Origin: Luidia sarsii
Lineage: Eukaryota; Echinodermata; Asteroidea; Paxillosida; Luidiidae
Length of the DNA: 64,000 bases
Direction: 5' to 3'
Assembly: GCA_949987565.1 (NCBI GenBank)
Contig: OX465110.1
Coordinates: 20,107,773-20,171,772 of the forward strand
Shown: one piece after another, positions 22,701 through 28,540 of the stretch
How the letters are laid out: every line of letters starts with the position of its first letter
Position numbering within the stretch: position 1 is the first letter of the stretch
Translations under genes and position numbers: made by a program
Notes under the pieces: model-generated
Databases searched by the model: none
What the model was told of the DNA's origin: nothing
Seen by the model: the letters and a program-made list of their open reading frames with translations, nothing else

Positions 22701-23578
22701 TCGAGTCGAGAGAGGCGACGGATGACTCGTGATCTGGGCCCAATGTCATAGGAGCTGCTTAAGCACACGAATAATTTACTGGGGCACAAAATGTCATGAT
22801 TCACAAGATCACCATGCCAACCCAAACTTCATTTTTTTTCTCAAAGAGAAAGGTCCTGCTTGGATCGAAATATCAGGCCCTCTAACTTTGAGATTAATGT
22901 ATTGCAGGTCATTTTAGTCAGTGAGCAGTTTGCAACAGTTTATTTGTGTTTACTTCAAAGACAAAAATACCGACAGAGCCAATTCTGATGGCTAGCCTTC
23001 CAGGGGTGGATTTCGCAAAGCCCTTACGATGCATCGAAACTTGACTTATGATTGGTACCCCATCGTAGGCTGTGCTATAGGCCGTATGATGTCTGTGCAT
23101 CGCTCATTATCGTCCTGTGATTGATCGAAAAAGTTACAACAAATTCAGTGAAATCGAGCCCCGGTCTCGTTTCCGTTTGGTCCCTCGACCATCTCCGCAG
23201 GCCTTTCAGGGCAAGAGCAAGGACAAGCGGCACGGCCTGAACCCCACCAAGGAGGGCTACCTGGAGAAGATGAGCAACACCAAGTCGCCGCTGTCCTGCT
23301 CCTGGAACCGGCGCTTCTTCGAGCTGACGGCTAAGGGCCACCTGTACTACAGCAAGCGCAAGAACGAGAAGAACGTGGAGTCCATCTACCTGCGAGGCGT
23401 GCCCGTCACGCTGGAGGACGACAAGACGCTCATCCTGCAGACGGAGGAGCGCTGCTACCGGCTGCGGGCCCACTCGCACAAGGAGGCGCAGGAGTGGCTG
23501 GAGTGCTTGCTCTTCTACACGCACAAGCCGGCCAGCGTGCCCAAGTGCTCTGTCAACAAGACGTTCGAGGTGCAATAG
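985..23578 (+). CDS. Formin with C-terminal PH domain (PHCF-type), 5'-partial, 13 exons
   Basis: Formins nucleate and elongate unbranched actin filaments; the FH2 dimer caps the barbed end and FH1 prolines recruit profilin-actin. Exons read by me: 985-1767, 7543-7670, 8089-8206, 9536-9710, 10641-10818, 13313-13465, 15583-15712, 16194-16226, 17935-18035, 19098-19181, 20695-20813, 22030-22240, 23201-23578. All phases agree and give 862 codons plus TAG. Order in the partial protein: proline-rich segment with PPPLPPR-type SH3 ligands (1-275), FH2 (about 280-665, with KMRPFHWNKV, NLGIFLAGFKM, AVGNFINSGSAQG and LPKLADCRGKDKTT), basic linker, PH domain (about 755-845). FH2 plus C-terminal PH matches the PHCF formin subtype, reported in many animals and vertebrates but absent from placental mammals (established knowledge). 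The N-terminus is missing: the first exon has no AUG before 1206 and a good acceptor at 983-984. Domain assignment is firm; subtype is inference. Confidence 0.88.
1768..3476. other. Formin intron 1, left part
   Basis: No gene or known RNA seen. The only structure I can name is the short perfect hairpin at 2274-2318. Confidence 0.5.
2274..2318. repeat. 15-bp perfect inverted repeat
   Basis: Arms CCTTGTGGAGACCTA and TAGGTCTCCACAAGG around a 15-bp loop; a third direct copy of the right arm sequence follows near 2335-2349. Confidence 0.85.
3478..3627 (-). mobile_element. tRNA-derived SINE, family 1 (Ser-like head)
   Basis: On the minus strand a tRNA-like head (3551-3625) has an acceptor helix GCTTGG/CCAAGC, a loop CTAGAAA like tRNA-Ser(AGA) and a perfect B box GGTTCGAATCC. 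A body with AAGCACCGAGCACTCAGTG-like sequence follows. The anticodon stem has an extra base and there is no Ser variable arm, so I call it a SINE rather than a tRNA gene. Related copies are at 58893-59078 and about 42277-42400. Confidence 0.6.
3677..3823. repeat. Inverted repeat made of SINE family 1 tails
   Basis: About 43-bp arms (GATGTTTGCGTCGAGGAGAA and its complement) facing each other. The same tail closes the SINE copy at 59040-59078. Confidence 0.75.
4033..4758 (-). CDS. Secreted C-type lectin domain protein with PAN/apple-like tail
   Basis: A single exon of 241 codons starting MSTMHLV (the second Met, residue 4, is also possible). Residues 4-21 form a hydrophobic signal peptide. Residues 25-144 are a long-form C-type lectin fold with the expected cysteine pairs C25-C37, C55-C144 and C120-C136, and SWSDGQQAC. 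The sugar-binding EPN/QPD and WND motifs are absent (GDNGRWRGLPC instead), so calcium-dependent sugar binding is unlikely by that route. Residues about 158-235 hold a second Cys-rich unit (CCLACYEDPDCRSFNLLG, CQLND) like PAN/apple modules. It lies antisense inside formin intron 1. An ATATAA box on the minus strand about 30 nt upstream of the ATG may be its TATA element. Likely an extracellular recognition protein; ligand unknown. Confidence 0.85.
   Translation of the reverse strand: MSTMHLVILIPLAVGLGTVLAIPHCPDSSWIYYEGSCYLVLHGEKLSWSDGQQACRDLGADLVLPRSQEENDFVYLTLNAGRTVSDTTINGWLRCYFTSQGWDCSDAYTKWSGQSRLGRCAMIRLGDNGRWRGLPCTDKKRVMCQAPDGGASARTVTCPAVAAHAGSRPRCLAAERAPRELRLRSHVRCCLACYEDPDCRSFNLLGVGDRCQLNDVVASEVGEEHLQLLPKCVYYQYTVQL
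4878..5222. mobile_element. Dispersed repeat, copy 1
   Basis: About 345 bp nearly identical to 9765-10117, both beginning GATTTCTTTTGTAGGTATCA and ending ATCACGTGTCAGTCCT. No coding capacity recognised; class unknown. This copy lies just upstream of the lectin gene. Confidence 0.75.
5381..5955. repeat. Pyrimidine minisatellite (CTCCCACCTCCCACTCTG type)
   Basis: Irregular tandem of CTCCCACCTCC and CACTCTGCTCC variants. The long open frames across it on both strands are repeat artefacts. Confidence 0.9.
6447..6623. mobile_element. MITE-like family D
   Basis: Inverted ends CCGATTTCACGAAAC / GTTTCGTGAAATCGG; internal repeats of TTGCGTAAGTTACGCAA. 177 bp, non-coding. Confidence 0.75.
6645..6784. 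mobile_element. MITE-like family C
   Basis: Inverted ends around ATCGTAACTTGCGAT; both ends read as TTTCAC(C/A)AA..ATCGTAA when turned. Copies at 11141-11470 (interrupted), 22515-22652 and 23000-23162. Confidence 0.65.
7119..7471. mobile_element. Palindrome-ended element, family E, copy 1
   Basis: Ends AAGCCCCTACACAACATTGG and its complement; interior shared with 61563-61928 over its length (GATCGAAAAACAGA, TTTGAAGATGGTTAT). About 353 bp, non-autonomous. It lies just before formin exon 2. Confidence 0.75.
7543..7670 (+). CDS. Formin exon 2: FH1/FH2 junction
   Basis: Acceptor TGTTTTTCAG, donor GTACGC. Reads APPAPPPPPDM, the last FH1 proline run, then KMRPFHWNKVSALM, the canonical FH2 start (lasso/linker). 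Joins exon 1 in frame across a 5.8-kb intron that contains the antisense lectin gene. Confidence 0.92.
7706..7757 (+). ncRNA. Degenerate hammerhead-like motif
   Basis: TTTGAGAAAGGTCC, loop TGCTA, GGATCGAAACGTC, then AGGCCCACTAAATTT. Stem II GGTCC/GGATC is intact and the GAAAC-GTC side of the hammerhead core is present. The CTGATGA side is eroded to TTTGAGA. Confidence 0.45.
8089..8206 (+). CDS. Formin exon 3: FH2 linker
   Basis: Acceptor ATACGTAG, donor GTAAGA, phase 0 to 1. Encodes IKKSIWQNAKDL followed by DTEFLQQMYSD, the conserved W and acidic stretch of the FH2 linker. Confidence 0.88.
8640..9530. repeat. 15-bp minisatellite TCTGGTAAAGCCTTT, split by an insertion
   Basis: About 45 units, diverged on the left (TTAACCATTCTGGTAAAACC type, 8640-8860) and nearly pure on the right. 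A 183-bp palindromic element interrupts it at 8963-9145. The array runs up to the acceptor of formin exon 4. Confidence 0.92.
8963..9145. mobile_element. 183-bp palindromic MITE, family F (Mutator-like), copy 1
   Basis: Near-perfect palindrome with ends CGCAGTGGCTGTTGTTACGG and complement. It is flanked by the direct repeat TTCTGGTAA (8954-8962 and 9146-9154). Removing the element plus one repeat restores exact phase of the host array. A 9-bp duplication is typical of Mutator-superfamily transposons. Confidence 0.75.
9536..9710 (+). CDS. Formin exon 4: FH2 knob region
   Basis: Acceptor AAATGCAG, donor GTAAGA, phase 1 to 2. Encodes SKKKLKSFLDPKVAQNLG and IFLAGFKMDPEEL; the ..R/QNLGIFL.. block is a hallmark of FH2. 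The intron upstream is almost entirely the 15-bp TCTGGTAAAGCCTTT array, which runs to within about 30 nt of the acceptor. Confidence 0.92.
9765..10117. mobile_element. Dispersed repeat, copy 2
   Basis: Near-identical to 4878-5222 in the same orientation, with small indels only. It sits 54 nt after the donor of formin exon 4. Confidence 0.75.
10128..10170 (+). repeat. Poly-G runs
   Basis: Three runs of about 8-11 G separated by AGTT and CGTGTT; a similar block precedes the sister repeat at 13695-13730. The exact G counts are likely to be unreliable in an assembly. Confidence 0.85.
10171..10413 (-). mobile_element. tRNA-derived SINE, family 2, copy 1
   Basis: Shares its full length with 13731-13995 (ACACGATCTTTCAAAGTGGA at the start). 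The tRNA-like part (about 10311-10365) lacks the anticodon region, about 20 bp shorter than the copy at 13864-13936. Confidence 0.6.
10641..10818 (+). CDS. Formin exon 5: FH2
   Basis: Acceptor ACCAACACCAG, donor GTACGT, phase 2 to 0. Encodes RYHPTAEDIETYKQF, TDQFMLQLCEIPYLKTRL and VINELPVQYEDLAP, the typical central FH2 helices. Confidence 0.92.
11011..11064 (+). ncRNA. Degenerate hammerhead-like motif
   Basis: TTTGAGAAAGGTCGTGGTAA then GATCGAAACGTC and ATGCCCACTAAATTTT. Preceded by a TGTACATGTATCTGTGTTGT block also found before the copy at 39564, so the repeat unit is longer than the motif. Confidence 0.4.
11141..11470. mobile_element. MITE-like family C, interrupted by family B
   Basis: Left part 11141-11230 and right part 11395-11470 together resemble the uninterrupted family C copy at 6645 (ACTTACGATG..., ATGCATCGTAATGCTTTGTG). 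The family B element at 11231-11394 sits between them. Confidence 0.6.
11231..11394. mobile_element. MITE-like family B, complete copy
   Basis: Ends AGCAGAAGGAGTAGGTTTGC and GTAAACCTACTACTTCTGCT with an inner hairpin GGTTCTGAAAAGAA / GGTTCTTTTCAGAACC. 164 bp; best-preserved copy in the window. Confidence 0.75.
11559..12331. mobile_element. MITE-like family A, old copy with insertion
   Basis: The right end GGCTCTATGAAATTGGCCCC and interior blocks (ACAAGTCAATAGCAATTG, TTGTAATCCTGTTTACAC) match family A at 22259 and 29908 in the opposite direction. The left end is decayed. Interrupted at 11710-11977. Confidence 0.5.
11710..11977. mobile_element. Element nested in family A copy
   Basis: About 38-bp inverted ends starting CAATTGTGATCCGGCACA (left) and, read from the right on the minus strand, CAATTGTGACCCGGCACA. 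Non-coding, AT-rich interior. Confidence 0.65.
12960..13312 (+). repeat. Decayed tandem copies of the exon 6 acceptor region
   Basis: The real junction (TTTCCTCCAG + exon start at 13313) has a copy at 13151-13207 (TTTACTCCAG followed by 47 nt similar to the exon start) and an older one near 13033-13062 (CTTCAAGCTGATGTGCAACT). The flanking ACGTGTTGGGCAGACCAACA also repeats. Period about 150 bp. Confidence 0.75.
13313..13465 (+). CDS. Formin exon 6: FH2 GNFIN block
   Basis: Acceptor TTTCCTCCAG, donor GTAAAG, 51 codons, phase 0-0. Encodes HVLAVGNFINSGSAQGVSMG and FRLTSLPK, the most conserved FH2 signature (GN..N motif of the post). Partial decayed copies of its 5' junction lie just upstream at about 13161 and 13033. 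Confidence 0.94.
13731..14250 (-). mobile_element. tRNA-derived SINE, family 2, best copy with adjoining body
   Basis: On the minus strand, 13936-13864 folds as a 73-nt tRNA-like: 7-bp acceptor helix GGCTGGA/TCCAGTC, D arm GCTC/GAGC, loop ACGTTAA (Asn GTT-like) and B box GGTTCAAGTCC. A body (13945-14170, TCTCCAGGGATCACACCCCT) recurs beside other heads at 14280 and 60120. The anticodon stem is imperfect, so it is a SINE head rather than a functional tRNA. Confidence 0.6.
14280..14580 (+). mobile_element. tRNA-derived SINE, family 2, plus-strand decayed copy
   Basis: Body 14280-14460 then head 14468-14575 (GGGCTGGACAGCTCAGATGT, AGCTTCAAATCCC). More diverged than the copy at 13864. Confidence 0.5.
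14796..15012 (-). repeat. Left arm of a 215-bp inverted duplication
   Basis: Reads on the minus strand as 16563-16785 reads on the plus strand (GACCCACTAAATTTT, GCAGGTCATTTTAGTCAGTG, TGCGGTGACACCAGGTAGGC). It joins a hammerhead-like motif to a family B end. The arms enclose formin exons 7 and 8. Confidence 0.8.
15583..15712 (+). CDS. Formin exon 7: FH2
   Basis: Acceptor GATTTCCAG, donor GTAAGG, phase 0 to 1. Encodes LADCRGKDKTTTLLKYVVQQ and then SPDLLTFIEDFAGV; together with exon 6 it forms the LPKL.D.R..DK.. motif of FH2. Confidence 0.92.
15810..15992. mobile_element. 183-bp palindromic MITE, family F (Mutator-like), copy 2
   Basis: Same length and ends as the copy at 8963. Flanked by TCGTGCATA (15801-15809) and TTGTGCATA (15993-16001), a 9-bp duplication with one C-to-T difference at a CpG. 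Confidence 0.8.
16194..16226 (+). CDS. Formin exon 8: 33-nt microexon
   Basis: Acceptor GTTAACAG, donor GTAGGC, phase 1-1, encoding VSVKALEAEVE. It bridges exons 7 and 9 in frame. Because it is symmetric, skipping would remove 11 residues of the FH2 post without a frameshift. The splice calls are mine and not confirmed by transcript. Confidence 0.7.
16519..16620. ncRNA. Head-to-head pair of hammerhead-like motifs
   Basis: A near-palindrome: GGGCCTGAAGTTTCGATCCT on one side and GGATCGAAATGTCAGACCC on the other, joined by CAAAGGCAGAGAAAGG. Each arm is one degenerate motif with stem II TCCTGCTAGGA. Confidence 0.45.
16563..16785 (+). repeat. Right arm of the 215-bp inverted duplication
   Basis: Inverted partner of 14796-15012, about 1.55 kb away, downstream of the 33-nt microexon. 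A shorter relative is at 22838-22945. Confidence 0.8.
17020..17229. mobile_element. MITE-like family B, diverged copy
   Basis: Outer CATGGTGTACG / ACTGTCACCGCAAACC and an inner hairpin of GTGGTTCTGAAAAGAAC / GGTTCTTTGCAGAACCAC. Confidence 0.55.
17935..18035 (+). CDS. Formin exon 9: FH2
   Basis: Acceptor TTTTGTTTCAG, donor GTAAGT, phase 1 to 0. Encodes MKRDLNKIKKNTTILLKVES and DRDIAFCDDVA, an amphipathic FH2 post helix. Confidence 0.88.
18060..18960. repeat. Degenerate minisatellite CCCAAGACTGAGACAGAGAT
   Basis: Tandem units of about 24-30 bp built from AAGAC(T/C)GAGAC, GAGATCTCAATGCC and CATCAATACC. It begins about 65 nt after the donor of formin exon 9 and fills most of that intron. Confidence 0.9.
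19098..19181 (+). CDS. Formin exon 10: FH2 coiled segment
   Basis: Acceptor TGTCACCCAG, donor GTAAGT, 28 codons, phase 0-0. Encodes TFVEQYEQKLTALQKKSESM, matching the helical segment before the end of FH2. Confidence 0.88.
19554..19918. mobile_element. MITE-like family G, copy 1
   Basis: Starts TATGAACATCTAAACCGTGA; its second half (GGGTGGCAAGCTCCAGCC, ATGTGGCCTTGCAGACCACT) is the inverse of the second half of 20849-21251. The right end is less certain. Confidence 0.6.
20261..20675. repeat. Perfect pentanucleotide tract (CCTCT)83
   Basis: 415 bp without a single interruption, ending 19 nt before the AG of formin exon 11. Acts as, or overlaps, the polypyrimidine tract. Open frames on both strands here are artefacts. 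Confidence 0.98.
20695..20813 (+). CDS. Formin exon 11: C-terminal FH2
   Basis: Acceptor TCTTGTGCAG, donor GTATGT, phase 0 to 2. Encodes FAEPACTDSSDIFTAISEFI then KAFKRELDLI, the closing FH2 helix (F..F...F..A). It is preceded by a perfect 415-bp (CCTCT)83 tract and lies between inverted copies of one MITE-like family. Confidence 0.9.
20849..21251. mobile_element. MITE-like family G, copy 2
   Basis: Complete: TATGAACATCTAAACCGTGA at the left and TTTCACGGTTTATATGTTCATA at the right. 403 bp, non-coding. Confidence 0.7.
22030..22240 (+). CDS. Formin exon 12: post-FH2 linker
   Basis: Acceptor AAAGTCCAG chosen because it restores phase 2; its pyrimidine tract is weak. Donor GTAAAC, ends phase 0. 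Encodes APQSYLKKDKHVHHERG and SSEDGKLYSKNGREILK, a charged linker between FH2 and PH. I see no DAD-like autoinhibitory motif that I would defend. Confidence 0.75.
22259..22491. mobile_element. MITE-like family A copy
   Basis: Ends GGGCCCAATTTCATAGAGCC and AAATTGGCCCCC. Interior GTGTAAGCAGGATTACAA and TTCTGACTTGTATTCCAC are shared with 29908-30149. Confidence 0.7.
22515..22652. mobile_element. MITE-like family C copy
   Basis: GGATTTCACAAAGCCTTACG at the left, TGGTGAAATCAACC at the right, with AACCCATCGCAAGTTG inside. Directly after the family A copy; a family A fragment (22736-22830) follows. Confidence 0.6.
22736..22945. mobile_element. Family A fragment joined to hammerhead-like motif and family H
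   Basis: GGGCCCAATGTCATAGGAGC starts the fragment. Then GAGAAAGGTCCTGCTTGGAT followed by CGAAATATCAGGCCCTC (22848-22885), then GCAGGTCATTTTAGTCAGTG as in 16563-16785. Confidence 0.5.
23000..23162. mobile_element. MITE-like family C copy
   Basis: GGATTTCGCAAAGCCCTTAC to AGTGAAATCGAGCCCC. It ends 38 nt before the acceptor of the PH-domain exon, so part of that acceptor's upstream region is transposon-derived. Confidence 0.6.
23201..23578 (+). CDS. Formin exon 13: PH domain and stop
   Basis: Acceptor CATCTCCGCAG; open to TAG at 23576-23578. After a basic start (GKSKDKRHG) comes a full PH domain: KEGYLEKM, SWNRRFFEL, LYYSK, then the C-terminal helix with its invariant Trp, EAQEWLECLLFY. PH domains bind phosphoinositides or proteins at membranes, so this formin is probably membrane-targeted through its tail (inference). 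The coding part is strongly GC-rich compared with the surrounding introns. Confidence 0.93.
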   Translation, partial: AFQGKSKDKRHGLNPTKEGYLEKMSNTKSPLSCSWNRRFFELTAKGHLYYSKRKNEKNVESIYLRGVPVTLEDDKTLILQTEERCYRLRAHSHKEAQEWLECLLFYTHKPASVPKCSVNKTFEVQ

Positions 23579-24000
23579 CGGCCGGGGCGGCCACACTGCT
23601 GATGATGAATCAGGAACATTTTTTGTCATCATCATCATCGTCACCATCATCAGGGGGTGCTGGAATTTGTAAGACAGATTCTCATGACATGGCATGGTGT
23701 GCTTTAATGTCTGTTCAAAACAGGGGCTTCTGTAGCATATTCCATCACCCCAATGTCTGTTAAAAACATGGGTTGCTAGCAGATTCCATCGCCCCGTCAT
23801 AGAAGTTGGGGGTGCTGTAGCATATTCCATCACCCCAATGTCTGTTAAAAACATGGGTTGCTAGCATATATTCCATCACCCCATCATGGAAGTTGGGGGT
23901 GCTGTAGCATATTCCATCACCCCAATGTCTGTTAAAAACAGGAGTTGCTGTAGCACATTCCATCACCCTGTCATGGAAGTTGGGGGTGCTGCAGCCCCCT
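23579..24000 (+). repeat. Formin 3' UTR with tandem block
   Basis: After the TAG, units of TTCCATCACCCCAATGTCTG and ACATGGGTTGCTAGCA repeat about five times with the interleaved TCATGGAAGTTGGGGGTGCT. Probably transcribed as 3' UTR. Confidence 0.75.
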
Positions 24001-27000
24001 CTATCATCAGCACCACCTGTTCCTGCAGGCTTGCTGCTGATCCCTCTCCCTGCTAATAACTCCGGTCAGTGAAGAGAGGACACTACACTGTGTTGTCATT
24101 TCATTCCATTCTGGTTTGATACATTCTCGTGGACAAGGGCCAATTTGCAATGAAATCTTCTATAGGTGACTCTAAGCGCTGCAATAGCTTCAAATCCTGC
24201 AGTCTCAAGCAGATTTCTGTGTGGTATTATTGTACAATGGTTTCAAGTAATGCAGGCAAATGCTTGAAACTGTGACATAAAGGACTGTCCTTAAATGACC
24301 CAAATTATGCAGATGTCAAAAAAAGCTCTCCAAACTTAGCGTGAGAATCCTACATTCAAACCAGTGAGTGACGTTGATTATCATCTAAATCTCCACCAAG
24401 CACGCAAGCCGTTGATAGTCGGGATCCACCGTTGACGACACACTGTGATGAGCAAACACTGTCTGGACCGTTTGAGTTACCAGCTCTTCTCGGAGCCTCT
24501 CTCCTTCTCGGCAGCACCATCGCAAACTTCCCACAACCAGGAAGATGCACACGCCACATCCGGCATATGATTCAGTAATGCATGTCTTGATCTTCTGCCT
24601 TCTGTCTGGAGGAAGGTTCCTGTCATAGATCAAGGTATTGGGCTCTGTGAACTTTTGTACTTGGAGACTGCAGCCACAAGCCTGCTCTAAACAATCGACT
24701 TCATTTTAATGCACGTCTGAGAATTCTTATTTGGGTGATTAGGCATGTCAAGATTGTTGCCTGCGAAAGGACTGAGAATCTATTGCAAAACTCGCACTAA
24801 TCTTTTGATGCGTGGTACTTATCCCTTTCTTTGAACTTGTAAATTATCAACTAATTGGTGAGTCAAGTATTGCATAGACAGGGAATGCAGTTTGCTTTTA
24901 CACATTCACACATAGAAGATCACGGGGAGAATGACCTTTCATTTTCTCTTTTCTATACCAGATCGTCCAGGGCTCTTTGGAGAAGGGTTCAAGTGTTTTC
25001 TCTTGTCCAATTCACGGAATTTCAGACCAAGAAAGTGTCACTGGACCCCTCTCCGGGAGAGCATTTGGGATCTGAGTCCATAAACTGATCTGTCTTGGGA
25101 ACAGGATTTTCAACGGGGATTACAGTTTTTATTTTCTCCAGTGAGGCTGTGTCTATGCTGAGCGTTTTGCCGTACATCTTCGTCTGCACTCTTCAATTTT
25201 CTGCAAGGCAATTGGAGTGCATTCAATCCACAGTTTCTGTTCTCAGTACATACCATACTCCTCCAATCAGTGAGATTCTTAATGGCATAAGAAGTAAACA
25301 CAACAAACCATATCAATTAGAACTTCTGGGTACCTTTATAAAAATCACTTTCCTGTTTGTACAATTCCTCTTTTTTTAAAACCATTTTGCACAAGAACAG
25401 CTTCTGGTGGCCATGATGACAGGCATAATTTTAAAAAAAATGAGGGCTTTTGTCATGCTACTTAATAGTGGAACATGTGGTTGGCCGAAAAATGACTGTT
25501 AAAACTTGGACAATGGTGGTGCCCAGATTCGAAAGGGGCCCTTCGAAGTTCCTGGCGCAAAGTGGTTAAAGAAACTCTACGATAGTTGTTGAGTTTATGG
25601 TTGATTTTCAGAGAGGAGCCATTAATGAAGCAGCCACTGAAATAAACTGCTTCCACTTTTATGCTTGTAGGCTGAAGTTAAACAATTTAAATGATTTCAT
25701 CTATCAAAAAATAATGACAGAATGTCTGTGTAACAATTTCACCATTGACACTACTTTCACATCCAAATGATTGTAAATATAGAGCTGTTTTATTTACATT
25801 TGTTTGTATGCATATTATGATTGGTGGTATATATAATTCATGTTAGAAATCTAATGCAAAGTCTATTTTTGTACACTTCATTTATCTCGCAGTGGCCAAA
25901 ATGTTAGTTTTAGGAATCAAAGGAAGGGTGGACCTTCTTTGGAGATGTGCCCAGCATCTTTTGATCATGTCTAGTCTAACCCGCCGTGTTTGTGAGACAT
26001 TTTACAACAAGTCACTGATTGGGCACAGAATGTTTTTCAACAATTTTCCTCCACTGAACTTACACACCAACATGGTATACACCACCCAACTAAAGTCTGT
26101 GTTGTTTTTGACAAGTTCTTAAAATGGGAATTTTTTATTATTATTTATTCGGCCAAGGAAAACAAACAAGAAGTACGTCATTCAAGGTGAAAAAGGTCAT
26201 ACAGTCTATATCATGGAAATTCAAGATGGGAGATAAATTGATGAATAAATACCAAACAAGGAGAATATTATGCACATGTATCAGAGATGTGATAGGTCAG
26301 GATGAGAAGGGGAAGAGATGGGGCAAGGACTGGGGATGAAGGGGAAGAGATTGGGCAGGAGGGTAAGAGGGAAGGAGTGAACAAGCAGAGTAAGGACAAT
26401 CCAATCTAAGATGGCCAGGAGGAACAAAAGTGAAAAACACTGAGACTCAAAAGCCTGTTCCTCCAGTTGACTATTTCGAAAAGACTAGTTGACAATTTAG
26501 GAGGCCACTATTTAAGGGCAGGGTAGCTCTGATGGGAAGAGCACTGGTACCCAAAACCGATGGTCTTGGTTTCAAATCCCAGTCCAGTCCAAGTTTTTTT
26601 TTTCAATTGTTTTCAATGAGTTCTTAACATTTTGAAAACAGGTAAAGTATTTGAGTGGATGGGGAGTTAGACCCTGAGACCTATGGCTGAATGTACCACC
26701 GCATGTACCTCCTGATGACCCGTCCAGCCCTTAGATGGCGGCTTCCCCAGATGGTCAACTATCTTTGCCGGAGTTCATAACGTAATTGCAACGCAGTATT
26801 AGCCATATTGCAGAATTGCAGACCTTGAAGCGGCTGGTTATAACACGCAAGTCTATGGGAATCGGCTGCAGCCGCTCCTGCAGTGGCTCCTGTAGGTATG
26901 TGTACTACTTCAAGTCCTAGCCAATGATTTCTGATGCCATGCTGATCTAGCCTAATCAGTAGGTGTTGGTGATTCCATTCCTACCTTATGTGTTTCCGTG

Positions 27001-27965
27001 GAAGAAATGGTACGGACAGAAAGGTGTAAGGGGAAACCAGAACAAAATCAACTCAAGGAGACAAAATGTTGGCCAACTTGTGAGCGAGTAGTAATAGAGC
27101 TGGTTTGAATTTAAGCAATGCTTCCCTGCATGTTAAAGGGGCTGAAAGTGGCAATTGATATTAGTCTATAAAAACCAAAAAGGGGTTTGCTACACTGTAA
27201 GCCAATTACCATAAATGTATGTAAAAAAGATAATTATATTAAATAGAAACTACATGTTTATATAATTTTTACAGATGATTACTCCTATATCTAACACTGT
27301 GTATAATAGGATCTCATTGCTAATGGTAGCTTTTGTTTTCAGCTATCGTAAACTGTATTAGAATTAGCCTGGAGACTTTTATGCACTGCGTTTTTATATT
27401 TGTACAAACTCAAACTGAACATGCAAATAGTTTTCTCTCCTTTATTTAAACATGAAAGTAAATATTGTTGTGTATGTAGCCAGGAAAGAGGAACGTTTAA
27501 ACAATTATGTAAACAACATCAGTGAAATATATTTTCCCATCTTTCGTATTCTCCGGTGATCCTTAAACAAATCTTTTTCGTGTTTCTCAGGTGTGACCTT
27601 TATGAAAATAAAAACACTGCTCACTACTTCCTCCTGTTGATCAATACCGTTGGCATTTTCACTCAGTGGCAAATCCTATTTGAATGTAACAAATGCATAA
27701 TAACAGTACAGTATAAAAACAGTAATGACAATCAGTACCACTTCGTGTTGTTAACCTTATAGATCACCGTATCCCTAAATTGAAACATTGCCATTAAAAG
27801 ATGGACAAAGATACGTTACTGAATATGCTACCAACTTTCAAAGCACTGTTTTCAAAACGTCTCTTTCCTGTTAATACGTGGATGGATTTGTCAGTTCATG
27901 AAAATGCAGACGATATGCCGACTATCAAAAATGATCCTAGAAGGACCTTTGTCAAAGGCAGAATG
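24001..27965. other. Formin 3' flank / intergenic
   Basis: No convincing gene. Candidate poly(A) signals AATAAA on the plus strand occur at 25641 and about 26245; I cannot tell which is used. A pair of family 2 SINE fragments is at 26516-26745. Confidence 0.5.
26516..26745. mobile_element. Two family 2 SINE heads, facing each other
   Basis: A plus-strand head at 26516-26590 (GTAGCTCTGATGGGAAGAGC, GGTTTCAAATCCCAGTCC) and a decayed minus-strand head at about 26655-26745. Confidence 0.5.
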
Positions 27966-27985
27966 ACAGGGACAATACAAATGAG
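27939..27985 (-). ncRNA. Degenerate hammerhead-like motif at array edge
   Basis: Minus strand GCCTTTGACAAAGGTCCTTC then TAGGATCATTTTTGATAG. The GAAAC side is lost; included as a family member only. Confidence 0.25.
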
Positions 27986-28540
27986 AAGGGAGGGGAGGGG
28001 AGGGCAGGGCAGGGGAGGGCAGGGGAGGGCAGGGCAGGGCAGGGCAGGGCAGGGCAGGGCAGGGCAGGGCAGGGCAGGGCAGGGCAGGGCAGGGCAGGGC
28101 AGGGCAGGGCAGGGCAGGGCAGGGCAGGGCAGGGCAGGGCAGGGCAGGGAAGGGGGGGGGCAGGGGAGGGCAGGGCAGGGCAGGGGAGGGCAGGGGAGGG
28201 CAGGGCAGGGCAGGGGAGGGCAGGGGGGCAGGGCAGGACAGGGCAGGGCAGGGGAGGACAGGGGAGGGCAGGGGAGGGCAGGGGGGCAGGGCAGGGCAGG
28301 GCAGGGCAGGGCAGGGCAGGGGAGGGCAGGGGAGGGCAGGGGGGCAGGGCAGGGCAGGGCAGGGCAGGGCAGGGGAGGGGATGGCAGGGCAGGGGAGGGC
28401 AGGGCAGGGCAGGGCAGGGCAGGGCAGAGGATGGCAGGGCAGGGCAGGGCAGGGGAGGGCAGGGGGGGCAGGGGGGCAGGGGGGGCAGGGGAGGGGAGGG
28501 CAGGGTAGGGCAGGGTAGGGCAGGGGAGGGGAGGGGAGCT
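27985..28540 (+). repeat. (GGCAG)n / (GGGGA)n array, G-quadruplex-prone
   Basis: About 110 pentamers, mostly GGGCA, with GGGGA and polyG interruptions. The plus strand has hundreds of GGG runs spaced by two bases. Confidence 0.95.

Noticed and set aside
24356..24633. Minus-strand frames of 67-82 codons
   Set aside because: No recognisable domain, no splice or start context; likely chance within the formin 3' flank.
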